Assembly (NCBI RefSeq): GCF_030816715.1
Contig: NZ_JAUSYH010000001.1
Location: forward strand, 6,076,001 to 6,140,000
Source: Streptomyces achromogenes
Lineage (GTDB): Bacteria > Actinomycetota > Actinomycetes > Streptomycetales > Streptomycetaceae
Direction: 5' to 3'
Length of the DNA stretch: 64,000 bases
Shown here piece after piece: positions 28,263 to 35,268 of the stretch (position 1 is the first letter of the stretch; every line of letters begins with the position of its first letter). The position numbers and the translations under genes are program-made. The notes under the pieces are model-generated. The model saw only the letters and a list, made by a program, of their open reading frames with translations. It was not told where the DNA came from and ran no database searches.

Positions 28263-28665
28263 AGTGCAGGATCTCCAACAAGGCCCGTTGGCCAGGCTGT
28301 GACATCCGTGACACGACGTGAGGGTGAAGTTACGGGATGTAGAAAGTGTTTCTCCCTAAGGCGGACATAAGGGTGCGAACCCTGGGGATGACAGGGGTGT
28401 CCCAGTCGCCATGATCAGGAGCGGAATGGGCGCTTCAGGTGTCATATGCCCCTTTCGTGGGGGTCGGGCGAGAGTCCGAAATGACCGAAATACCACTGAA
28501 CCCGTGAGCAAACTCACACGCCGATCATGCGACCTTCACGGGTTCGCCGGGAAGGGCGTGTTTAGCCTGACGCTTTACAGGGATGGCACATCCGACAAAC
28601 CGCGCCCGCGCGGGGGCCTCTGACGGCCTCTCCGGCGCCCCGAGACGACAGGGTCACGTAAAACA
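28263..28665. other. Gap between cvnA1 and a small peptide gene
   Basis: 403 bp between divergent genes. It must hold the cvn1 operon promoter and that of the plus-strand small CDS. The visible structure is a long inverted repeat at 28498-28545. Base composition from about 28330 to 28420 is AT-richer than average. No reading frame with an RBS was found. Confidence 0.6.
28498..28545. promoter_or_regulatory. Inverted repeat with an inner GTGAG-CTCAC palindrome
   Basis: Outer arms GAACCCGTGA and TCACGGGTTC match perfectly over 10 bp, 28 bases apart. Inside the left arm a second palindrome, GTGAG-CAAA-CTCAC (28504-28517), resembles the GTGA...TCAC sites described for BldD. It could be a regulator site or an RNA hairpin. 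Confidence 0.4.
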
Positions 28666-28854
28666 GTGAAGACGACGACGATGTTCCACAAGATCGCCAA
28701 CCCGAGGCGCACGACGCTGGCGCACCTCAAGGACGCCGACGAACTGCAGCTCCCGGAGCAGCAGGAGCACTCCGTCGATCTCCCTGCCCAGACTGCCAAC
28801 CCCAAGCGCACCGTCCTCATGGAGGCGCCGCTCGCCGCCTCCGTCGCGGAGTAG
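28666..28854 (+). CDS. Small hypothetical protein, 62 aa, with two NP(R/K)RT units
   Basis: GTG-started 62-aa frame (an ATG five codons in is also possible). The sequence contains two related blocks, ANPRRTTLAH and ANPKRTVLME, separated by an acidic Gln-rich spacer, and ends in an Ala-rich tail. No Cys, no membrane helix, no signal peptide. Codon bias is strong and a perfect terminator follows, supporting a real gene. RBS is poor, so the start is uncertain. The leader-like layout recalls ribosomal peptide precursors, but no modifying enzyme is adjacent. Confidence 0.6.
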   Translation: MKTTTMFHKIANPRRTTLAHLKDADELQLPEQQEHSVDLPAQTANPKRTVLMEAPLAASVAE

Positions 28855-28944
28855 ATCCAGGGGATCCAGGAGATCATCCCCGATCTCCGCGATCACATAC
28901 GGGCGGCGGCCGCCGAATGCTCAAGCCGGCCGCCCACGGATGTC

Positions 28945-28972
28945 AAGGGCGTCCCCGGCCGGGGACGCCCTT
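28945..28972 (+). terminator. Perfect palindromic terminator
   Basis: 28-bp perfect palindrome, arms AAGGGCGTCCCCGG / CCGGGGACGCCCTT, 90 bases after the small peptide gene and 57 before the next start. Confidence 0.75.
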
Positions 28973-29029
28973 CCGCGTTAGCCTGGAGCGTCACACTCCA
29001 GCCAGCTCAGTCAAGGGGCCAACCAACCC

Positions 29030-29815
29030 GTGCGCATCGCCAGGTTCTCCATCGACGGCAACGTCGCCTTCGGCGCGGTCGAGGGGGCCGAGCCGGACGA
29101 GCTCGTCCTCGACATCATCAAGGGCATCCCGTTCGCGGACTTCGAGCTCTCCGGCACCAAGGTGCCGCTGAGCAAGGTCCGGCTCCTGCCGCCCGTGCTG
29201 CCCAACAAGATCGTCGCCTTCGGTCGCAACTACGCCGAGCACGCGCGCGAACTGGGCAACGAGGTCCCCGACGCCCCGTTCGCCTTCTTCAAGCCGTCCA
29301 CCTCGGTGATCGGCCACGGCGACGACATCCAGTACCCGTCGTTCTCCGAGGAACTGCACCACGAGGCCGAGCTGGCCGTCGTCATCGGCCGGATGTGCCG
29401 CGAGGTCCCGCGCGAGCGCGTGGCGGAGGTGATCTTCGGCTACACCTGCGCCAACGACGTCACCGCACGGGACGTCCAGCGGCGCGAGAAGCAGTGGGCG
29501 CGGGCCAAGGGCTTCGACACCTCCTGCCCGCTCGGCCCGTGGGTGGAGACCGGCCTGGACCTGGCGACCGCGTCCGACCTCACGATCCAGCTCACCGTGG
29601 ACGGCGGACAACGCCAGCTCGGCCGCACCAGCGAGATGACCCACTCCATCGCGGATCTGATCGTCAACATCACCGAGGCCATGACGCTGCTCCCCGGCGA
29701 CGTGATCCTCACGGGCACCCCGGCAGGGGTAGGCCCCCTGGCTGTCGGCGACGAGGTCGCCGTCACCATCGAAGGCATCGGCACTCTCACCAACAAGGTT
29801 GTCAAGCGTGGCTAG
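29030..29815 (+). CDS. Fumarylacetoacetate hydrolase-family protein
   Basis: 261 aa. FAH-fold enzyme of the YcgM/HpcE type: KIVAFGRNYAEHA, the metal ligands in HHEAELAVVIG, NDVTARDVQ, and ILTGTPAGVGPL. Such enzymes hydrolyse or decarboxylate acylpyruvates and oxaloacetate-like diketo acids. The GTG start has AAGGGG 10 bases upstream. The last 8 bases overlap the gltX start, so it is co-translated with glutamyl-tRNA synthetase, a linkage kept across Streptomyces; the metabolic link is not known. Confidence 0.9.
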   Translation: MRIARFSIDGNVAFGAVEGAEPDELVLDIIKGIPFADFELSGTKVPLSKVRLLPPVLPNKIVAFGRNYAEHARELGNEVPDAPFAFFKPSTSVIGHGDDIQYPSFSEELHHEAELAVVIGRMCREVPRERVAEVIFGYTCANDVTARDVQRREKQWARAKGFDTSCPLGPWVETGLDLATASDLTIQLTVDGGQRQLGRTSEMTHSIADLIVNITEAMTLLPGDVILTGTPAGVGPLAVGDEVAVTIEGIGTLTNKVVKRG

Positions 29816-31292
29816 CGCACCCGGCTCTCCCGTACGCGTCCGTTTCTGTCCCTCGCCCACCGGTAACCCGCACGTGGGCCTGGTCCGCACCGCCCTGTTC
29901 AACTGGGCCTTCGCCAAGCACCACCAGGGCACCCTGGTCTTCCGCATCGAGGACACCGACGCGGCCCGCGACTCCGAGGACTCCTACCGCCAGCTCCTGG
30001 ACTCGATGCGCTGGCTCGGCTTCGACTGGGACGAGGGCCCCGAGGTCGGCGGCCCGCACGCGCCGTACCGCCAGTCCCAGCGCATGGACCTGTACAAGGA
30101 CGTCGCGCACAAGCTCCTGGACGCCGGTCACGCGTACCACTGCTACTGCTCCCAGGAGGAGCTGGACACCCGCCGTGAGGCCGCCCGCGCCGCCGGCCGG
30201 CCGTCCGGCTACGACGGCCACTGCCGCGACCTCGCCGAGGCGCAGGTCGAGGAGTACCGGGCCCAGGGCCGTGCGCCGATCGTCCGCTTCCGCATGCCCG
30301 ACGAGACGATCACCTTCACGGACCTGGTCCGCGGCGAGCTGACGTTCACCCCGGAGAACGTGCCCGACTACGGCATCGTCCGCGCGAACGGCGCCCCGCT
30401 GTACACGCTGGTCAACCCGGTCGACGACGCCCTCATGGAGATCACCCACGTCCTGCGCGGCGAGGACCTGCTCTCCTCCACGCCCCGCCAGGTCGCCCTC
30501 TACAAGGCGCTGGCCGAGCTGGGCATCGCGAAGTCCGTGCCCGCCTTCGGTCACCTGCCGTACGTGATGGGCGAGGGCAACAAGAAGCTCTCCAAGCGCG
30601 ACCCGGAGTCGTCCCTCAACCTCTACCGCGAGCGCGGCTTCCTCCCCGAGGGCCTGCTCAACTACCTCTCGCTGCTGGGCTGGTCGCTCTCGGCCGACCA
30701 GGACATCTTCACGATGGACGAGATGGTCGCCGCCTTCGACGTGACGGACGTCAACCCCAACCCGGCGCGCTTCGACCTCAAGAAGTGCGAGGCGATCAAC
30801 GCCGACCACATCCGCCTGCTCGACGTGAAGGACTTCACCGAGCGCTGCGCCCCCTGGCTGAAGGCGCCGGCCGCCCCCTGGGCGCCGGAGGACTTCGACG
30901 AGGCGAAGTGGCAGGCGATCGCCCCGCACGCGCAGACCCGGCTCAAGGTCCTCTCGGAGATCACCGACAACGTCGACTTCCTCTTCCTGCCCGAGCCGGT
31001 CGCCGACGAGGCGTCCTGGGCGAAGGCGATGAAGGGGGGCAGCGACGCGTTGCTCACGACGGCCCGCGAGAAGCTGGAGTCGGCCGACTGGACCTCCGCC
31101 GAGTCCCTGAAGGAGGCCGTCCTGGCCGCCGGCGAGGCCCACGGCCTCAAGCTCGGCAAGGCCCAGGCGCCCGTCCGCGTCGCCGTGACCGGCCGCACGG
31201 TCGGCCTGCCCCTCTTCGAGTCGCTGGAAGTCCTCGGCAAGGAGAAGACCCTGGCCCGCGTCGACGCGGCCCTGGCGAAGCTCGCGGCGTAA
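29808..31292 (+). CDS. gltX: Glutamyl-tRNA synthetase
   Basis: 494 aa, class I synthetase charging tRNA-Glu, and in organisms lacking GlnRS also tRNA-Gln. The HIGH-type motif is PSPTGNPHVGL near the N-terminus; the KMSKS-type motif is NKKLSKRD. The GTG at 29808 (VASAPGSPVRVRFCPSPTG) has AAGG 9 bases upstream and overlaps the stop of the preceding gene. Three tRNA-Glu and two tRNA-Gln genes lie 1.2 kb downstream. A bidirectional hairpin follows. Confidence 0.96.
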   Translation: MASAPGSPVRVRFCPSPTGNPHVGLVRTALFNWAFAKHHQGTLVFRIEDTDAARDSEDSYRQLLDSMRWLGFDWDEGPEVGGPHAPYRQSQRMDLYKDVAHKLLDAGHAYHCYCSQEELDTRREAARAAGRPSGYDGHCRDLAEAQVEEYRAQGRAPIVRFRMPDETITFTDLVRGELTFTPENVPDYGIVRANGAPLYTLVNPVDDALMEITHVLRGEDLLSSTPRQVALYKALAELGIAKSVPAFGHLPYVMGEGNKKLSKRDPESSLNLYRERGFLPEGLLNYLSLLGWSLSADQDIFTMDEMVAAFDVTDVNPNPARFDLKKCEAINADHIRLLDVKDFTERCAPWLKAPAAPWAPEDFDEAKWQAIAPHAQTRLKVLSEITDNVDFLFLPEPVADEASWAKAMKGGSDALLTTAREKLESADWTSAESLKEAVLAAGEAHGLKLGKAQAPVRVAVTGRTVGLPLFESLEVLGKEKTLARVDAALAKLAA

Positions 31293-31303
31293 CGCCCGGG
31301 CAC

Positions 31304-31347
31304 GCGTGAGGGGCGGCCCCCGGATTACCGGGTGCCGCCCCTCACGC
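31304..31347. terminator. Bidirectional terminator between gltX and a RelE-like gene
   Basis: 14-bp perfect outer stem GCGTGAGGGGCGGC / GCCGCCCCTCACGC plus an inner CCCGG/CCGGG stem, located 12 bases after gltX and 8 bases after the stop of the convergent gene. Confidence 0.8.
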
Positions 31348-31354
31348 GGTCACC

Positions 31355-31639
31355 TCAGAGTGCGTCGGTCTCGTCGATCAGGTAGTGGGTCTCGTCGAAG
31401 ATCCAGACCACGACCACGACCATGATCGCGCCCGCCACGACGTACTCCAGCATCACACCAGGGGCGACATATGCCTTACGGAGATTCTCGTCCGGGCCCA
31501 GCGGCGCGGTCGAGTTCTTGCGGAACGGATCCCGCGACAGTATCCGCACGGCCCGGTCGAGCTGGGCCTGGCGAGAGACCGGCAAGGTGTCGTAGGCCGC
31601 ACGCGCCTCAAGGGTGAACTGGACTCGGTACTCGCTCAT
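31355..31639 (-). CDS. RelE/ParE-fold toxin-like protein
   Basis: 94 aa with the RelE/ParE toxin pattern: opening YRVQFTLEARAAYDTLP, a first helix with R-Q-A-Q-L-D-R-A, then GPDENLRKAYVAPGVMLEYVV and a hydrophobic strand. RelE toxins cut mRNA in the ribosome; ParE ones attack gyrase. There is no antitoxin gene on either side: the divergent neighbour is a HAD phosphatase, 36 bp away. It may be an orphan, domesticated or inactive. The GXRKAY part keeps basic residues but lacks the usual C-terminal Arg/Tyr pair. Confidence 0.65.
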   Translation of the reverse strand: MSEYRVQFTLEARAAYDTLPVSRQAQLDRAVRILSRDPFRKNSTAPLGPDENLRKAYVAPGVMLEYVVAGAIMVVVVVWIFDETHYLIDETDAL

Positions 31640-31675
31640 GTCCTCAGTGTGCCAGCCCGCGATACCGTCGGGGAC

Positions 31676-32410
31676 ATGAGTATTCGCGCCGTGGTCTGGG
31701 ACGTTGACGACACTCTCTTCGACTACACGACCGCCGACCGCGAGGGCATGCGGGCGTATCTCACCACCGAGCGACTGCTCGACCGCTTCGGCACGGCGGA
31801 GGAGGCCCTCGCGCGCTGGCGCGCGGTGACCGACCAGCAGTGGGCGCGGTTCTCCGCGGGCGGCATCACCTTCGAGGACCAGCGCCGGGACCGGGTACGG
31901 GCGTTCCTGGAACGGCCCGAGCTGACCGACGTGGAGACCGACGCCTGGTTCCGCCGGTACATCACGCACTACGAGGCCGCCTGGTCCCTCTTCCCGGACG
32001 TCCTGCCCGTGCTCGACGCGCTCGCCGCCAGCCACCGTCACGCGGTGCTCTCCAACTCCAGCATCCACGTCCAGGACCACAAGTTGCGCACCCTCGGCGT
32101 GTACGACCGATTCGAGGCCGTCCTGTGCGCCGCGGAGCTCGGCGTCTCCAAGCCCGAGGCCGGCGCCTTCCTCGCGGCCTGCGAGGCCCTCTCGCTGCCC
32201 CCGCACGAGGTCGCCTACGTCGGGGACCACCCGGAGATCGACGGACGGGGCGCGGCCGACGCCGGACTGCTCTCGGTGTGGATCGACCGTTACGGCGGCA
32301 CGGCGACCGTCGAGCTTCCCGCCGGCCGGCACCGGATCGCCTCCCTCGCCGAACTCCCCGCGATCCTCGGCGCGGATACCCGTTTTGGAGCGCAGTCCAC
32401 CTTCGGGTAA
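31676..32410 (+). CDS. HAD-superfamily hydrolase
   Basis: 244 aa. HAD phosphatase with motif I VVWDVDDTLFDYT (nucleophile Asp in DVDDT), motif II SNSS, the motif III lysine in SKPEAG, and motif IV GDHPEIDGRGA. Cap type C1, similar to REG-2/YjjG-like phosphatases of phosphorylated sugars or nucleotides. The ATG at 31676 is preceded by TACCGT seven bases away and no RBS. Substrate unknown. Confidence 0.85.
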   Translation: MSIRAVVWDVDDTLFDYTTADREGMRAYLTTERLLDRFGTAEEALARWRAVTDQQWARFSAGGITFEDQRRDRVRAFLERPELTDVETDAWFRRYITHYEAAWSLFPDVLPVLDALAASHRHAVLSNSSIHVQDHKLRTLGVYDRFEAVLCAAELGVSKPEAGAFLAACEALSLPPHEVAYVGDHPEIDGRGAADAGLLSVWIDRYGGTATVELPAGRHRIASLAELPAILGADTRFGAQSTFG

Positions 32411-32502
32411 TGTTCTTCCTGCGCCGCCGGAGAGCGGGCTGTGAAGGCCGGGCACCGAAGGCGCAAACTAGAACAAGATCCCCACAGGGGGTTGCGTTAC
32501 AG

Positions 32503-32574
32503 TGGCCTATGGTGTAATTGGCAGCACGACTGATTCTGGTTCAGTTAGTCTAGGTTCGAGTCCTGGTAGGCCAG
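32503..32574 (+). tRNA. tRNA-Gln (anticodon CTG)
   Basis: 72-base cloverleaf: acceptor TGGCCTA / TAGGCCA, anticodon loop TTCTGGT on an ACTGA/TCAGT stem, TTCGAGTC T-loop. No CCA encoded. Confidence 0.97.
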
Positions 32575-32595
32575 CTCGCAGAGCTCATCTGCAAA

Positions 32596-32668
32596 GCCCC
32601 CGTTGTGTAGCGGCCTAGCACGCTGCCCTCTCAAGGCAGTAGCGCCGGTTCGAATCCGGTCGGGGGTA
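32596..32668 (+). tRNA. tRNA-Glu (anticodon CTC), copy 1
   Basis: 73-base cloverleaf: acceptor GCCCCCG / CGGGGGT, anticodon loop CTCTCAA on a CTGCC/GGCAG stem, T-loop TTCGAATC. Differs from the other two copies by one base pair in the anticodon stem (CTGCC/GGCAG instead of CCGCC/GGCGG). Confidence 0.97.
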
Positions 32669-32730
32669 CAGATCCTTCCCAGGAAGGCAGTCCGGGTCGC
32701 ACCCGCTGTCTCTCATGCAGGATCGCTAGG

Positions 32731-32803
32731 GCCCCCGTTGTGTAGCGGCCTAGCACGCCGCCCTCTCAAGGCGGTAGCGCCGGTTCGAATCCGGTCGGGG
32801 GTA
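32731..32803 (+). tRNA. tRNA-Glu (anticodon CTC), copy 2
   Basis: Identical cloverleaf to copy 3, with CCGCC/GGCGG anticodon stem and CTCTCAA loop. The 62-base spacer before it has no clear promoter, consistent with a polycistronic tRNA transcript. Confidence 0.97.
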
Positions 32804-32823
32804 CGATTCACCTTGAATCACCT

Positions 32824-32895
32824 TGGTCTATGGTGTAATTGGCAACACTACGGTTTCTGGTACCGTCATTCTAGGTTCGAGTCCTGGTAGACCAG
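32824..32895 (+). tRNA. tRNA-Gln (anticodon CTG), copy 2
   Basis: 72-base cloverleaf, acceptor TGGTCTA / TAGACCA, anticodon loop TTCTGGT on ACGGT/ACCGT. It shares the anticodon with the first Gln gene but has a different anticodon stem and acceptor pair. Confidence 0.97.
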
Positions 32896-32923
32896 CTCTG
32901 ATCTGCGGAAACGCAGGATCTAG

Positions 32924-32996
32924 GCCCCCGTTGTGTAGCGGCCTAGCACGCCGCCCTCTCAAGGCGGTAGCGCCGGTTCGAATCCGGTCGGGGGTA
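32924..32996 (+). tRNA. tRNA-Glu (anticodon CTC), copy 3
   Basis: Same sequence as copy 2. Last gene of the five-tRNA cluster; a terminator hairpin starts 9 bases later. Confidence 0.97.
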
Positions 32997-33004
32997 CCAC
33001 ACGA

Positions 33005-33032
33005 AAGGCCCTCCGCTTCGGCGGGGGGCCTT
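33005..33032 (+). terminator. Terminator of the tRNA cluster
   Basis: 12-bp stem AAGGCCCTCCGC / GCGGGGGGCCTT with a stable TTCG tetraloop and one G-T pair. Confidence 0.8.
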
Positions 33033-33057
33033 GTCGCGTGCGCCTGCCGCGAGGGCC

Positions 33058-33702
33058 TCACTCGAAGCCGTACCGCCGCGCCGACTCCTCCTCCTGCGCC
33101 AGCCGGTGCAGCGCCTGCAGCATCGGCTCGACGAGGATCGCCCCCAGCACCGCCGTCTCGATCCGCTCCGCCTCCGACTCCCGCGTCTCCACGAAGTCCA
33201 GGTCCAGGATCGCGGCCTGGTGCATCAACCGGGCGTAGGAGAAGAGCAGTTCGGCGTCCCAGTCGTAACCGAGGCGACGCAGCGCGGCCACCGAGACCAC
33301 CAGCGACCGGTACGCGGGGGAGATCGTCGTCAGCAGACGGGCGTTGGCCCAGCCCAGCGTGCGCAGCAGGTCGTCCGCCTCCTGGTGGGCGGCGCGGACG
33401 TGCTCGTCCTCGGTGTCCGGCTCGGGGACCTGGGGCAGCGACCACAGGGCCGCGCCGAGGCGGATCGTGCGGCCCAGGGAGTCGTCGTCCACATGCCCGA
33501 GCACCTCCCGCACCGTGGCCACCGGCAGCCGGCCCACCTGGATCATGGCGCGCACCAGCCGCAGACGGCGCAGATGCTCCTCGTCGTACGCGGCGGTCGT
33601 CGCGTTGAGCCGGCGGCCGGGCTGCAAGAGGCCCTCACGCAGGTAGTACTTGATCGTCGCCGTCGAGACTCCGCTGCGCTCGCTCAACTCGGCCAGTCTC
33701 AT
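33058..33702 (-). CDS. MerR-family transcriptional regulator
   Basis: 214 aa. Residues 1-70 form the MerR winged helix (MRLAELSERSGVSTATIKYY, LRRLRLVRAMIQVG). The remaining 140 residues are a helical effector domain with no clear metal cysteines, so it is more likely to sense an organic ligand. The ATG at 33702 is supported by GGAGGTGCGCAAGGG just upstream. It is divergent, with 38 bp between starts, from a DUF4188 gene that it probably controls. Confidence 0.88.
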   Translation of the reverse strand: MRLAELSERSGVSTATIKYYLREGLLQPGRRLNATTAAYDEEHLRRLRLVRAMIQVGRLPVATVREVLGHVDDDSLGRTIRLGAALWSLPQVPEPDTEDEHVRAAHQEADDLLRTLGWANARLLTTISPAYRSLVVSVAALRRLGYDWDAELLFSYARLMHQAAILDLDFVETRESEAERIETAVLGAILVEPMLQALHRLAQEEESARRYGFE

Positions 33703-33740
33703 CCCTTGCGCACCTCCATGGACAGCGCCACTATCCAAGC

Positions 33741-34232
33741 ATGGCCGAAGCCACCCGCACCACCGCCGACGCGCGAGGCGACGTCGTCGTCCTGCTCATC
33801 GGGATGCGTGTCAACCGGTTCTGGGCCGTGCACCAGTGGGTGCCGGTCATGCTGGCGATGCTCAGGATGCTCGCCGAGCTGAAGAAGGACCCGAGCCGGG
33901 GGCTCCTCTCCCGGGTCCTGCTGACGGCCTCGCCGCGGACGTACTACGTCGTCCAGTACTGGGAGTCCAAGGAGAAGCTCTACGCCTACGCGAGCGCGCC
34001 CGACGCGTTCCACCACCGCGTGTGGGCCCGGCTCAACCGCAGGGAGCGGGAGGGGAAGGTGCGCGGGCACGTGGGGATCTGGCACGAGGCGTACGTCGTG
34101 CCGGAGGGGTCGTACGAGGCGGTCTACGGCGACATGCCGGCCTTCGGCCTCGCGGCCGCGCACGGGCAGATCCCGTTGGAGCGGCGGGGGCGCTACGCGA
34201 AAGACCGTTACGCGTACCGGTCCGCGCCCTAG
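33741..34232 (+). CDS. DUF4188 protein
   Basis: 163 aa. Matches the DUF4188 family (VVLLIGMRVNRFWAVHQWVPV, YYVVQYWESKEKLYAYA, HHRVWARLNRR, GHVGIWHEAY), a ferredoxin-like dimeric alpha/beta barrel fold related to antibiotic-biosynthesis monooxygenases and haem-containing aldoxime dehydratase relatives. Function unknown; a small-molecule oxidation or binding role under the adjacent MerR regulator is a guess from context. Confidence 0.78.
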   Translation: MAEATRTTADARGDVVVLLIGMRVNRFWAVHQWVPVMLAMLRMLAELKKDPSRGLLSRVLLTASPRTYYVVQYWESKEKLYAYASAPDAFHHRVWARLNRREREGKVRGHVGIWHEAYVVPEGSYEAVYGDMPAFGLAAAHGQIPLERRGRYAKDRYAYRSAP

Positions 34233-34357
34233 GAGGCGTGCCCACGCGGCGGAGTCGCACGCGCCGGCGCCGTCCCACGCCCACGCCCGCGAGGTGGGGG
34301 CCTTGCCGTTCGGGAAAGGGCTGCCGCGGCGTTGAGGCCGCCCTTCTCCTCGCGGAG

Positions 34358-35074
34358 TCAGCCGGTGCGGCGCAGGGCCTCGGACAGGCGGGCCGCCGCG
34401 TCGATGACCGCCTGGGCGTGCATACGGCCCGGGTGGCGCGTCAGACGCTCGATGGGACCCGAGACGGAGACGGCGGCCACCACGCGGTTGGAGGGGCCGC
34501 GGACCGGTGCGGAGACGGACGCGACGCCCGGCTCGCGCTCGCCGATGGACTGGGCCCAGCCGCGGCGTCGCACGCCCGACAGGGCCGTCGCCGTGAAGCG
34601 GGCGCCCTGCAGGCCGCGGTGCAGGCGCTCGGGCTCCTCCCACGCCATCAGGATCTGGGCCGAGGAGCCCGCCTTCATCGTGAGCGTGGAGCCGACCGGC
34701 ACGGTGTCCCGAAGGCCGGACAGGCGTTCCGCCGCGGCCACGCAGATGCGCATGTCGCCCTGGCGGCGGTAGAGCTGCGCGCTCTCGCCCGTGATGTCCC
34801 GCAGGTGCGTGAGCACCGGGCCGGCGGTGGCCAGCAGGCGGTCCTCGCCGGCGGCCGCGGCCAGCTCGGCGAGTCGGGGACCGAGAATGAAACGGCCCTG
34901 CATGTCGCGCGCGACCATACGGTGGTGTTCCAAAGCCACGGCCAGACGATGGGCCGTGGGTCGTGCGAGTCCGGTGGCAGCGACCAAGCCTGCGAGGGTG
35001 GCCGGACCGGACTCCAGGGCGCTCAGGACAAGGGCTGCCTTGTCCAGGACGCCGACGCCGCTACTGTTGTCCAT
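34358..35074 (-). CDS. ndgR: NdgR, IclR-family regulator of amino acid metabolism
   Basis: 238 aa, the length of NdgR/AreB. N-terminal winged helix (DKAALVLSALESGPATLAGLVAATGLARPTAHRLA in pieces) and a C-terminal IclR effector domain (GSTLTMKAGSSAQILMAWEEP). In other streptomycetes it binds upstream of leuCD and affects leucine, methionine and antibiotic pathways. The ATG at 35074 (MDNSSGVGVL) fits the conserved start; longer frames run into the shared operator. Divergent from leuC. Confidence 0.93.
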   Translation of the reverse strand: MDNSSGVGVLDKAALVLSALESGPATLAGLVAATGLARPTAHRLAVALEHHRMVARDMQGRFILGPRLAELAAAAGEDRLLATAGPVLTHLRDITGESAQLYRRQGDMRICVAAAERLSGLRDTVPVGSTLTMKAGSSAQILMAWEEPERLHRGLQGARFTATALSGVRRRGWAQSIGEREPGVASVSAPVRGPSNRVVAAVSVSGPIERLTRHPGRMHAQAVIDAAARLSEALRRTG

Positions 35075-35088
35075 GAAACGATACTCCC

Positions 35089-35128
35089 GTCTCACTCTGT
35101 GAAACGCAAGTTCATTTTTCCGTGAGAC
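35089..35128. promoter_or_regulatory. Candidate NdgR operator between ndgR and leuC
   Basis: Outer arms GTCTCAC / GTGAGAC over 40 bp and an inner TGAA-N7-TTCA repeat, in an AT-rich stretch of the 194-bp divergent gap. It starts 15 bases upstream of the ndgR start codon, fitting autoregulation and control of leuCD. NdgR is known to bind this intergenic region; the exact site here is inferred from symmetry. Confidence 0.5.
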
Positions 35129-35268
35129 GCGCAACCCTTGGACGCATGGTGGCCCGCGGACCAACGGGCCAGGCGGCGGGTGCCCGGGGAAAAACAGGGG
35201 CCGGTGGGCGTCGCCTCCACAAGATCTCTAGTTGGGCCGGTGCGTCATTGCCGGCCGGAGGGAAAGCG

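Noticed and set aside
35075..35268. Leucine leader peptide upstream of leuC
   Set aside because: No short frame with Leu codon run and no terminator hairpin with T-run was found; operator symmetry explains the gap better.
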